Made by a program: the position numbers and the translations under genes
Notes under the pieces: model-generated
Databases searched by the model: none
Told to the model about the DNA's origin: nothing
The model's input: only the letters and a program-made list of their open reading frames with translations
In this document: one piece after another, positions 54,104-64,000 of the stretch
How positions within the stretch are numbered: position 1 is the first letter of the stretch
Layout: each line of letters starts with the position of its first letter
From: Vitellaria paradoxa
Taxonomy: Eukaryota > Streptophyta > Magnoliopsida > Ericales > Sapotaceae
Assembly: GCA_019916065.1 (NCBI GenBank)
Contig: CM034239.1
Location: 30,838,419 to 30,902,418, forward strand
Length of the DNA: 64,000 bases
Direction of reading: 5' to 3'

Positions 54104-55650
54104 ATGGCGATTCTGTCCCAAAGCTTCAGTAACTGGATGTTATCTGTCAAAGTTGTGTTGTTATCGACGGGTGTTCTGTGCACCGCTGTGATGTTGAAGC
54201 TCTCCGTTCCGGTAGTCATGGAGTTTGCCCTCTCTGATGTGCCTTCGATTTGGAGCGTTGTGGTGTCTTGGCTCAGGCCTCCGTATCTTTACGTTGTCAT
54301 CAATTGTATCATCATCACCATCGTCGCGTCTTCCAAGCTTCAGCAGAAGGTCGTCGAAGAGTCGCCGCCAGAAACGGTGGTTCAGCCGTCGCCATTTAAG
54401 GTAGTTTCGGTGGACTACGCGTCTGTGTATGATGTCGTCGCCGAGAAGAGTTCTTCGGCGGCGGACGTTCGACCGGAGTTTCCGTATGGTTACGTTGCGA
54501 ATACCGTGAAGGATTCTGACCTTGATGTGTACGAGCACGTGAACGTTGCGGCTACCGAGGTGGAAATCAAGACGAAGACGATGTTAGCTCCAACTGCCGC
54601 GAACGAGATCAGCGGTGAGGATCATCGGCTGGCATTGTCAAAGTCGGTGCTGACTCCACGTGTGAATTCGACGGAGTATTCGTCTCCGTCTTACGAGAAA
54701 CCTCCGGTTTCTCTGAGGATCGGCCACCGGAAAGCTGTGAAATCCAGTCCCGAAGGTACATCTATCTCTCAAGCGCATCACTAAATCAGGTTTTACTGTC
54801 ACATATCATTGATATCAATGATCCGATTAGTCTTAGATTAGCCTTCTCTCTCACATGAAAAGTTCTGCGAGCTCCTCTGTTTACTTTATTTATTTATTTA
54901 TTTATTTTTGTCGTAATAATTTGGCTTAGAACTAGACAATTCAAAGGAATATCAATTTTTTTTTTTTTTGGCTCTAAAATGTTGATTTTATCTGTAAAAG
55001 CGGTGAGGAAGAAGACAACTGAACTTAGGAAAGGTCTAGGACGCTAATGAGCAGCACACAGACCAAAACAGTAGTTGCTAGAAGCAGAGGAAACAGTTTT
55101 ATCTTTGCAGTTCTTGATAAATCACACACACACCCAGTCCATGACGGTCAAGTCACGAAAGCATAAAATTCAGACTTTAGAAAATTTCCGGGGGCAAGAC
55201 AGTAATTGTAACGCGTTCTTGATTTGGACTAATTGGGTTTCAGGCGGAAGGACCTTGAGAGTGTCGAAGCCGAAGCGGCACGAGACTCTGGAGAGCACAT
55301 GGAAGACGATAACGGAAGGCCGTCCGATGCCGCTGACGAGGCACCTGAGGAAGTCCGACACATGGGAGACTCACGGTCGTCCGAACCACTCAGAAGAGCT
55401 CAACGACCAGAAAGTCACCAAATCGGAGACCTTCAACGACGGGAACACAACTGCCGGCAGCTACTCAGGGAAGCTGAGGAGGGAACCGTCGTTGGGGTCA
55501 GGGAAGCTGAAGAAGGAGCCGTCGCTGAGTCAGGACGATTTGAACAGGCGGGTGGAGGCGTTCATAAGGAAGTTCAACGAGGAAATGAGGTTGCAGAGGC
55601 AGGAGTCTCTGAATCAGTACATGGAGATGATAAATCGTGGGGCTCATTAG
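54104..55650 (+). CDS. DUF4408/DUF761 family membrane-anchored protein
   Basis: Two exons, 54104-54755 and 55244-55650, join through a GT-AG intron (GAAG|GTACATC to GGGTTTCAG|GCGG) into 352 aa plus stop. The N-terminus has two hydrophobic segments: residues about 12-42 (SVKVVLLSTGVLCTAVMLKL) and about 60-76 (YLYVVINCIIITIVASSKLQ), the second inside a DUF4408-like motif. A long acidic/Ser-rich, probably disordered middle follows. The basic region near residues 220-250 (LRVSKPKRHETLESTWKTI) leads to two similar GKL-EPSL repeats. The C-terminal DUF761 motif is LNRRVEAFIRKFNEEMRLQR and QESLNQYMEMINRG. The family is plant-specific; members are reported in stress, growth and fibre contexts without a known biochemical function. 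No stop or frameshift in the exons. Confidence 0.92.
54884..54906. repeat. (TTTA)n microsatellite in the intron
   Basis: About six TTTA units in the single intron of the DUF761 gene. Confidence 0.85.
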
Positions 55651-55880
55651 AAGTTTTCGGACGGTGGTTTCTATCCATATTCAAATAATCGTTATTCATC
55701 AGTAGCCACCTGTTGAGCAGAGCAGAGCAGTTTCCCAAATTATTAATATTTTCCGTGTAGAAAGTAGAGATTTTCCAACCGTTTGATAGAGTGGAATTCA
55801 GAACTCAGTTTTAATACCTTTAAATTAAACAAGTAACAAAGCTATAGGTAAATTATATAATGTACATTCTTTTGTTACTC
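55651..55880 (+). terminator. 3' UTR region of the DUF4408/DUF761 gene
   Basis: AT-rich sequence after the TAG with weak polyadenylation-type signals near 55820-55870 (AAATTAAAC, TTATATAATGTAC). Exact cleavage site unknown. Confidence 0.35.
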
Positions 55881-55935
55881 AGATTTCATTTGTCTTCTCT
55901 TCTCCTTGTTGTTTCTCCAATTGAGTTCTGTGCGT

Positions 55936-55952
55936 ACTTACCAAAAAAAAAA
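55936..55952 (+). mobile_element. Poly(A)-only insertion or small tandem duplication
   Basis: ACTTACC plus an A-run sits between two identical 17-bp copies of AATTGAGTTCTGTGCGT (55919-55935 and 55953-55969). This looks like an extremely 5'-truncated retroposed copy; a simple 34-bp tandem duplication with divergence is the alternative. Confidence 0.5.
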
Positions 55953-55969
55953 AATTGAGTTCTGTGCGT

Positions 55970-56422
55970 GCAATGAGTTTGCCTCTAATATTCCTCCCTA
56001 CACAATCATATAATTAATCTTTAAGCATGCTATATGACACAATCAAAAGTGAAAGGGGATTGCATTGCAATTGCAATATGATATTTCTTTTTTGGGACAA
56101 GTAATCTTTACGAAGAAAGCAAGTTGTGCGCCGCATTATAGGAATTCGCTTAAAAGCTCGATGCAAGCAGTCGGAGTGCGAAATTAATTAGAATGCTAGC
56201 AAATTCTGATCGACCTTAGATCATTTGCCTCGTAACTGTCTCCTTAGTTCAATGTTCCAGCTCCTGTTATTGTGTAAGCAGAGGGGGAGAGAGTTGTTGG
56301 TGTTCAGAAAAATAAAGTACGCAAGTACAGCACAAATCAATTTACATCATTTGGCTAAACCGTCTACATCCACGATCGGTGATCCGAGAGCTTTATGAAC
56401 AAATTATAGAAGATGTACAACC
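55970..56422. other. Intergenic, no recognised gene
   Basis: Balanced composition but no significant reading frame; may still be part of the 3' flank of the DUF761 gene. Confidence 0.4.
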
Positions 56423-56435
56423 ATCTTGGTTCTCA

Positions 56436-56644
56436 TAGACTTCGCGGTCTAGTCTAATTGTCGAGGCGAATCTCTTCCAGAGTTTATATATGGGAGTATA
56501 AGGGTTCGAATCGTCTCAAGTGCACTACCGTGACTTAAACGGTGAGATACCTTAGGTCGAGCCGCTTCCCTCCAGTTTGACAAGTCGGGATGAGTCCAAA
56601 AGACTCTGCCTGACTCAGGTTCCGGGTCATAAAAAAAAAAAAAA
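56436..56644 (+). mobile_element. tRNA-derived SINE with target duplications
   Basis: About 209 bp, head GGTCTAGTCTAATTGTCGAGG (A-box-like), B-box GGGTTCGAATCGTC near 56503-56516, and an A-tail of 15. It is flanked by ATCTTGGTTCTCA (56423-56435) and ATCTTGGTTCCCA (56645-56657), differing at one base. The minus-strand open stretch across it is not a gene. Confidence 0.9.
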
Positions 56645-56657
56645 ATCTTGGTTCCCA

Positions 56658-57166
56658 CATCTCTCCAGCTCATCCTCTCGCCTTTCTGTCTAAGCCCAGA
56701 GTCTAAATTACATCCCTGGTAACTCACCCCACCGCAAGCTTTTTCCTCTCTTTTCTAACTACTTCCGGTGGGTGGTTCCCACACCACACGCCAGTCTCAC
56801 CATCTCCTCTTATTTTTTAGGCAACGGGAAGCAGCAATACCAAAGCATCTAGTCGGTACAATTATTGCTTAATTGAGCAAAGTCAGAATGACAGGTTTGA
56901 CAATTAATACAGCTTTTAGACTCTCATTATTCCCGATAATTTTATCTACTTGTGGTGGACTACTCAACAATAGTTACAGGAGGGAGGACCATAAGCATTT
57001 GATCTAAAAGGAGGTCAATTAGTTTTGTATTAATATTTTTTTCCCATATTATTATGCCAAGAGTCCGGATGAGGAGCAATTCTCTCGTGTAAATTTTTCA
57101 AAAAAATGTGGGTATACAGAACTTGGCCAGAATCCAATCCCCCCCAAAAATTGACACACTTTTATT

Positions 57167-57205
<39 letters not shown>

Positions 57206-57709
57206 CACAAACTCGATCCGAATGTGAGTTAAAAAAAATAAAAAATAAAAAATAATAAAAACTGTAATATGTCGAGACAACCCCAAAAATTTGAAACTTA
57301 AATACATATGCGTATATTTAATGTATAAACTCAACTTAATTCTTTAAAATCTCCAAAAGAATATATTACAACTTGGTCACTACTTTTGTTTTCTTCTTTT
57401 CATTTATATAACTTTAATCATTCTTTTTATTTTATTTTCTATTAGTTTTTATTTGGAACGAGCATATTATGAAATAATTAAGCAGGTAAATTTGAGCAAC
57501 CTAAACATTAGATATTGACATGTGAGTCGGGTTCAATGCAGACAGAATAGAGGCAAAGTTAGAACACTTAATGAATGTTGAAAATTATACTAATAGGTTA
57601 TTATTTTTGCTTTCATTTGTTTAAAAATTTTATTTTATCCTATTATTTTTACATTTTTATCCTATTTATCTAAACATTATAATTTTAGCCTCACTAATTA
57701 TAAATCATA
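56658..57709. other. Non-coding
   Basis: Contains a T-run of more than 30 bases (about 57171-57205). No gene. Confidence 0.4.
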
Positions 57710-57850
57710 TATATATATATTTTTCGGTAACCGAGAGTGTTTGAGCCAAATTGCACACACCTCAAATAATCCTTAGGGTCCTCAAGTTAACGAACATGTA
57801 TATTCTCCAGTGACTTTGAGGAGAATCGAACTGACCATTTTTTAGATATG
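57710..57850 (-). mobile_element. SINE-like fragment (minus strand)
   Basis: On the minus strand it reads GGTCAGTTCGATTCTCCTC (B-box), then a tRNA-unrelated body, ending CTCGGTTACCGAAAAATAT. Right part (A-box) not clear. Confidence 0.55.
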
Positions 57851-60040
57851 TCTCATCAATTTGTTTGATATGCATTATCAAAACTCTTTTTTTTTTTTAT
57901 CATTTATTATTACTTCATTTTTTTGGATAGACCTTATTATTTTTTAGATATGATTTTTTTATCTTTTATCATTTAATCAGTTTCAATTTTTGTGAGATAT
58001 GACTTATTAATTTTTTAGATATGTCTTACAAAATATTCCGCGTCAAAATTTTTAAGTCAACCTTGTCTCCACCCACTATTTTTTTTTTTATCTACGCCAC
58101 TGTTTATTCAGAATTATCGACTGGTCCATTTTTATGTATATGAGAGACAATATACTAAAGGATGTACGCTCACTGTTGACCATCTCTCTCACGTCTCTCT
58201 ATCACTTTTTGAGTCCTACACTGATTTGTCCGTCGGAACGCTTTCGGCCAACGTCCTCCAACGTTGGTTCACTCTGATTCCTTTTCCTTTTGTTTTCAAG
58301 GACCAATTAGAAGTAGCATGAAGGGTGGTGCACTAAGTACGTGGGTTCCCAATGCAATTAGCGTAACTATTTTTTTTAAATCACATTAAATTTTATTTAA
58401 TCCATCAGTGTTTGTCATTATATATCAATGATCATATATAATTAGTTATTTTTTTATATTTTTTATTTATAAAATTATAATTTTACTTGAATCTTTTACT
58501 TATGCGATTTGGAGAAAAAAGAAAAGTTGTTGACAATTTCATTTCATGTTCTATTTATCTTTTTGTTTTTATAAAATGTATTTTCCCTTTTTTTGCCTAT
58601 CTCCCAACCAAGATCCTTAATCGATCACTGTTGGAACTACCGAATTGTTAAGAAGAATTATGAATCACCCTTGGCAAGGCAAGATGAACTTAAAAAATTT
58701 TAATCCTTAAAATGCGAAGATGCAAAAGTTGATGTAGCTGACAGAAGCCTATTGAAGAAAGTTGGAATGAGCTACGGCTGAGACAAAATTAATTAAAAGA
58801 CAGATGAGAGTTTTTGAGACGCTCATGTCATGTAGCTTAAATGGTTGTTAGGTACGGTAAGACAACCAGATCAAACTACTTTTTAATAAATCATCTAGTG
58901 CACTAGACTGGCTAGTCGCGCGCTGCCACTAGCAATTTTGAGTTTGAGGATTTCTAAAATTGAAATATAATTTTAAAAATTGAAATTGATTAACTTCTAT
59001 AAGAAATCAAAAATTAAATATACAACTTTGATTTTCAAAATTGTATTTCAATTTCAGGAACATCTCATCCGACAATTTCAATACTCAAAATCAATTTGAA
59101 GGATAATTTAACAATACAACATATATATATATATATATATACTTTCATTTGTAAATTTATGTTGAAATACTTAATATATATTGTTGGGTTTATTTTTTAA
59201 AAGTTTAAACTTTTGAGATAATTGGTGACTTAATATGGTATTAGAGTTTTGATTCTAGGAGCTCTTGGGTTATAATATTGTTATTTTTAATTTATTATTG
59301 TGCACCTTATTTGATTTGATTTACCTATTTAAGGAAGTTTTAGGTTCTAATCTTATTATTTCTCATTTATTGTTGTGCACATTGTTTGATTTGATTTGCC
59401 TATCTTAAGTGTTGCAATGGAAAACAGTTTAAACTTTTGTGCCAGTTAATGACATTGGTGACTTAACAATTTAAATAAATTATATATGGGTTTAAAATTT
59501 TGTAAAAATATCTCTCCTTAGACCTATATACAGGGACGAAACATTCAATGTTCTGATTCTTTTTGACTATTGGAACTATTTGATTAAATGAGCATTAGCA
59601 TTTTTTTGTCCTTACCCTTTTTCTTTTCTTTTCTTTTCTTTTCTTTTTTTCTTAGACATCCTAAATCATTAATTTCGTAAGACTTTACTAGTCAAGTAAA
59701 CATCCAGAATTTTTTTTAGTAGGAGGGGTCAATTGTTTTTTTCTTTAGTGCAATTAAGGCCTAAAAAAATTATAATTAATAATATAAATTATATTTAATA
59801 GATAAAAAATAAATTAATATAGATGTATAGATGGACTTTTAAATTTTGAATTATATACAACAATTGAAAAAAATAGTTAAATTTTAAGAAGGTTCATCTA
59901 TAGTATAATTTTTTTTAATTCAAAAATCTATTTGTACTAATAGTATTTTTTTGATTAAGGTTAATTATTTTTTCAAATTTTAAGGGAGCCAAATTATAGT
60001 GTAAATTTTTTGTAATTAAAAATTTATATATACGAACAGC
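57851..60040. other. Non-coding
   Basis: 57840-58040 holds several TTTTTTAGATATG-type near repeats. 58160-58340 is a less AT-rich patch without a frame. (TA)n near 59118-59141 and (TTTTC)n near 59619-59647. A phrase around TTTGATTTGATTT-CCTAT is duplicated near 59310 and 59385. No gene. Confidence 0.4.
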
Positions 60041-60270
60041 ATTGTTCAAAACTTAGGAGGGGACATGGCTTCCTTTGGCCTTTAGAGATGAGGTTGATCT
60101 CTATTTTGTCAGCTTCTGTTCATTGAGGTCATTGGTGGGTGCGATCAAGAATGCCCTCAAGTCTTATCTTCTCCACTGCCCTCTCCCTCGCATTTCCGTT
60201 TGTGGCTCATAGCTACCATCTCTTTCAATAATAGGACACGAGTACGGAGGATCTAGGCCAAATTATGAAT
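60041..60270. repeat. Dispersed-repeat fragment
   Basis: The text AACTTAGGAGGGGACATGGC, then CTTCCTTTGGCC, looks like the end of a common plant dispersed repeat. The following GC-balanced part up to 60240 has no frame. Identity uncertain. Confidence 0.35.
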
Positions 60271-61480
60271 CTGGGCAATCCAGTTTTTTAAAATAAATAA
60301 CAAAAAAAAAAAAAAAAATCAAAGAAGGCTTGCTAGCTAGATTATTCTACAAATTATTTTAGGGTACTTGTGGAAATAGATTTATTAGGACTTCGTTTAA
60401 TAATGTTTTTGTTTATTTTTTTCATTTATGCTTATAATTTTTTAAAAGCTAGCAGCTAAATTATGGTTGGTAAATTTATTTGTATTCTTTTTGCTGCTAA
60501 ATAAAAAAAAAAATGAAAACTTTGCTTAAAAGTTTAGTCTCAAAATTAAAACAGAAAATCGTATTTTCGCTCTCTATTTCTTTAGATTTAGTTCCTGAAA
60601 CAAAATATTTTGTGAATTTTGTTGTTTCATATTAACTATTAACATAATTTATTTTAATTGAATATTTTATTAAATAAAAAATTTTTATTAATTTTTTAAT
60701 AAAAATAATATATTATCATAATAATTTATTTCTAAAATTAAAACGATAATTTATGATTAAAAATGATTTATTTTACTACTTTACAACTATGTTTTCATTA
60801 TTAATAGTTTAATTTTATTAAAACTAAAATTAATTGCAATTAAGATAATAAATTATCATTAAAATGATTTATTTTCTTAGAGAAAATTAAAATTATTCAT
60901 AATAATAATAATTCCGTACTAAGATAATTTAGTTTATTGCAATTAAAATTAAAGTCAATTACAATTAAATAATAGTTTATCGAACAATTTTTTTTATAAA
61001 TAATAACCGCATATTAAAATAATTTATTTTATTAAAATTAAGACTAAGTGTAAATAAAAAATAATTTATGATTAAAATGATATATTTATTAAATTAATTT
61101 TTTAAGAAATAATAATTACCTATGAAAATATTTTCTTTCATTAAAATATTTTTAAATAAAATAATAATTTTTGTCAAGTCATGCTCGTTATTAATATACT
61201 TTTTTAAAATTAATTGTTATGAAAAAAAATATTTTTTAAATTGAAATGTCGTAAATATTTATTTATAGAAATTAAAATAATAATTTATGGATTTTTTGTA
61301 TATAATAAACACATTTTATTAAAACTAAAATTAATTACCATAAATAATAATAATAATAAAAATGATTTATTTTTAAATCAAAATTATTTTGTAATAGATA
61401 GTATTTATATACTAAAAAATTATGTATTTAAAAAAAATATATTACAAACATACCTATGGTGATTGCAAATTAATTAAATA
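60271..61480. other. Very AT-rich, non-coding
   Basis: Nearly pure A/T with AAAATTAA and AATAATAATT words, similar in style to the interior of the element at 26039-26977. Its left part (60385-60620) has AACAGAAAATCG-like text as in that family. Ends not resolved. Confidence 0.45.
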
Positions 61481-63640
61481 ATTACACGGTAAACCTCACG
61501 TGCGAGGTGTATAAATTAAAACAAATATATTAGAAACATAATAAATAAATAATGAGCCATAGCTTTACATTATTGAACTAATTGGTACATCAAGCAACCG
61601 TGTCTTAGAACCTACAATAAAGACCGTAAGAGAGTGAGCACTATATTACACGTACCTACTTCAACATAGAAACGAGTATAATATATTCTTTTACGCTGTT
61701 ACCATGATCATACATCTCAATCATAGCATATTGTACAATATATCAATACATAGTCATGCTTAACATGTTCAACTCATTATTTTTATTTTTTCATCATCAT
61801 TAACCTTCATTTCATTACCATACTACCCTTATTTATATAAATCATCTAATAACCATTTTAAACAACAAAAATATCAGCCAAGGTTGTTCAAATCTTGTTA
61901 CATAAACTCTTTAAATGTTATCAACATCTGATCTAATTAGCAAAACTAAATAGTTTACCTTACACAATTCTTACTATCATTGTTACTTTGCCATCATTCA
62001 CTTTAACATTCTTATTATGGTAACACCCTTTTGCACAACCCTTACTATCATTATCATCTAACTTATTTTATTCTCTAACCATAACATACTCACCACACAT
62101 CCTAGTTCAACCTATTTTATTTAAATGACACATCTTTTTTAATCCCATTTATTAATGCTATCATTAACTACAACTGGATTATCATTCATGAACAGTCTTA
62201 TTCTTTTAACTTTCTTATTTCCAGGATTCATCAACCTATTATCCATTTTATCCATCATCGACATGTTAAATTTATTATTATTATCATCAAATATCATACT
62301 CCTTCCCAACTAGACTAATGTTCGCGAAACATCTCATCAACAAATAATATATATTTTAATCACATCAGCTAGAACATAGTTTGTGAATTCATCATCTCAT
62401 TTCTTATCACATTTCTTCCTAACTCAGTTCATAAAAATTTAACTTATCAACACAAATAATATCTCATTGTCACAATATAAATAAAATATATAAACAAAAT
62501 CAAAATATGGTAGGGTTGGTACTCCGCTAGATGGGTTGGTGGCCACAAACTATCAACCCTTTTCGAGCTATATTAACCCTAACTAATATGTATGAATATT
62601 GTGACTTTCGCATTCGCCACCTGGGATACCCCTCAAGCACCGCCTCCCCATCTAGCGCTTACCACCACACTTTATAGGTTATTAACCTAATGAATTTGTT
62701 TACCTAACTTTATACAAGTTTCGAGACTTTCAACTATTAGGTTATCAAATACTTTATATTTCTAGTACCTTATCCAAAACTAAATATCAATAAATTTAAT
62801 ACTAAGGAAAATCAAAATCAATCACAAATAATTTCATTAACAAAATTTTTAACCTATCAACTAGTGATAGTGAATAGCACACCCCTTATTTCCTTAATAC
62901 CAATTCTAATATTTTCATATTATTAGCCTGTTATGAACCTTTCAGCCTATCAATTTATGATAGTGAACTTGACCATATTCTGTACTATCCTACACAACTT
63001 AATGTTCATTCTTATTAATTTACAGCTAAAGCATAAGTTTCAACTACTAACACTCGAATATTAAATTCTCCTAATATCAACAATCACATTACCATCATTA
63101 TTTATCTTATTTTTTTTATTCAAATTCCCTTGGTATATTACCAAGTTACACCCTCCATCGGATTTTAATCCTCATAACTCTAATAGTAAAACCTTCGTAT
63201 AAAACTCATACTTTATTTAATCTATTTCAATTTGGTAATCTCCCCCTAATCAATTTCCATCTCTCAAGTTTTAACCAAGAACTATTATTCTCCCCTAATA
63301 AAACCAAACGTACCATGTTGTTTTATTCAGTCATAAAATTATATCACTAAATAACATAATAATTCTTAATCATTTAAAACATATCATACTTCATCAATAT
63401 TCTCATGTTCATATAACTCACTCAATATTCAACATGTTTATTATTTAATATATAAAATCCCTCTACCATTATTATACACCAAATTTATTTAAGAAGTCTA
63501 CTCAAACTTTCTAAATTTCATATACTTGTTAGCAATATAATCTAACTAAGAACAATATGTCACTCTCAAAATCTCTTCCTTTAAGTAAAAATTCTTAAAT
63601 GAGGAAATTAACTAAATACCCATGCTCATTATTTAACAAT
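61481..63640 (-). repeat. G-poor domain, probable retroelement non-coding region
   Basis: For about 2 kb the plus strand is strikingly poor in G, but not in C. No reading frame exists. Inside are an inverted repeat CGCTAGATGGG (62525-62535) / CCCATCTAGCG (62647-62657) with a further imperfect seven bases, and a direct repeat of CCTATCAA-TA-TGATAGTGAA (about 62851 and 62948). Strand-biased composition of this sort is typical of long transcribed non-coding or retroelement sequence, with the sense strand here being minus; this is inference. Confidence 0.5.
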
Positions 63641-64000
63641 TCCTTTTTTATGTTTTCTTTCACAAACTATTATATCTTGAAAAAAAAAGATTTTTTTTTT
63701 TATATAAGCACATGTTGAATTATTACAGAAGTGGTTTAATAAACAGAACCAAAACCTGCCATTCAGACAACAGTACCCAAATTTCCAACACCAAATTAAC
63801 CACAATGACATATATAACTATTTTTAAATATGAATAGTAAACCAAACCAAGCCTTTTTGGGGTCAGTTATATGGATTTGACGATGCCAATCAAATCTGTT
63901 TAGGGCCATGTCCTCCGTTAGATCCAGGTAGGCAAGGTCATGTTTAAATATTTTTAAACATTTAATTATGAATAGTAAGGCATAGATAAATATTTTTATG
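63641..64000. repeat. Dispersed-repeat fragment at the right edge
   Basis: AACCAAGCCTTTTTGGGGTC, then AGTTATATGGATTTGACGAT and GGGCCATGTCCTCC near 63842-63915, is text I associate with a widely dispersed plant SINE-like repeat, but I cannot name the family. No gene. Confidence 0.4.

Noticed and set aside
54161..54538. 125-codon minus-strand open stretch
   Set aside because: Shadow of exon 1 of the DUF4408/DUF761 gene; Arg/His-rich composition comes from reading GC-rich codons backwards.
55233..55688. 151-codon open stretch in another frame
   Set aside because: Overlaps exon 2 of the DUF761 gene in the wrong frame; the spliced frame carries the family motif.
56436..56644. Possible tRNA gene, because of the GGTTCGAATCGTC box
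   Set aside because: There is no cloverleaf with acceptor stem; an A-tail and target duplications show a SINE.

Overview
The window is AT-rich nuclear DNA from a flowering plant, most likely a dicot. The evidence is two intron-containing, plant-type genes (one in a plant-specific family), plant Ty1/copia and Tat-type Ty3/gypsy retrotransposons, tRNA-derived SINEs and many small inverted-repeat elements (MITEs). I could not name the species.

Layout. 1-13 kb is repeat debris: a copia RNase H tail with the start of an LTR, two 2.4-kb direct repeats flanking about 0.9 kb, an antisense copia pol relic with one LTR, a 369-bp tandem duplication, a SINE nested in a MITE, and a 115-bp tandem duplication. 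13000-23049 is an old but structurally complete Tat-lineage gypsy element on the minus strand, with both LTRs, a 5-bp target duplication, degenerate gag-pol with dual RNase H, a 106-bp tandem array, and an antisense extra ORF on the plus strand. 23-28 kb is non-coding and holds MITEs and SINEs.

28.0-36.0 kb carries one intact gene, an 11-exon ARF-GAP of the AGD5/NEVERSHED type (484 aa). Its intron 8 holds a dispersed repeat that itself contains a nested insertion. 36-53.7 kb is a gene-poor MITE field with a 146-bp tandem array at 40.8-41.8 kb. 53.7-55.9 kb carries a second intact gene of two exons (352 aa): an N-terminal membrane region of DUF4408 type and a C-terminal DUF761 motif. 56-64 kb is non-coding, with a SINE that has clear target duplications, other repeat relics and a 2-kb G-poor domain at the right end.

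The two genes are both on the plus strand but are not functionally linked as far as the sequence shows. The ARF-GAP acts in trans-Golgi and endosomal traffic; the DUF4408/DUF761 protein has no known biochemical activity. The retroelement reading frames are broken by stops, frameshifts or both. No rRNA gene, tRNA gene or CRISPR array was seen.
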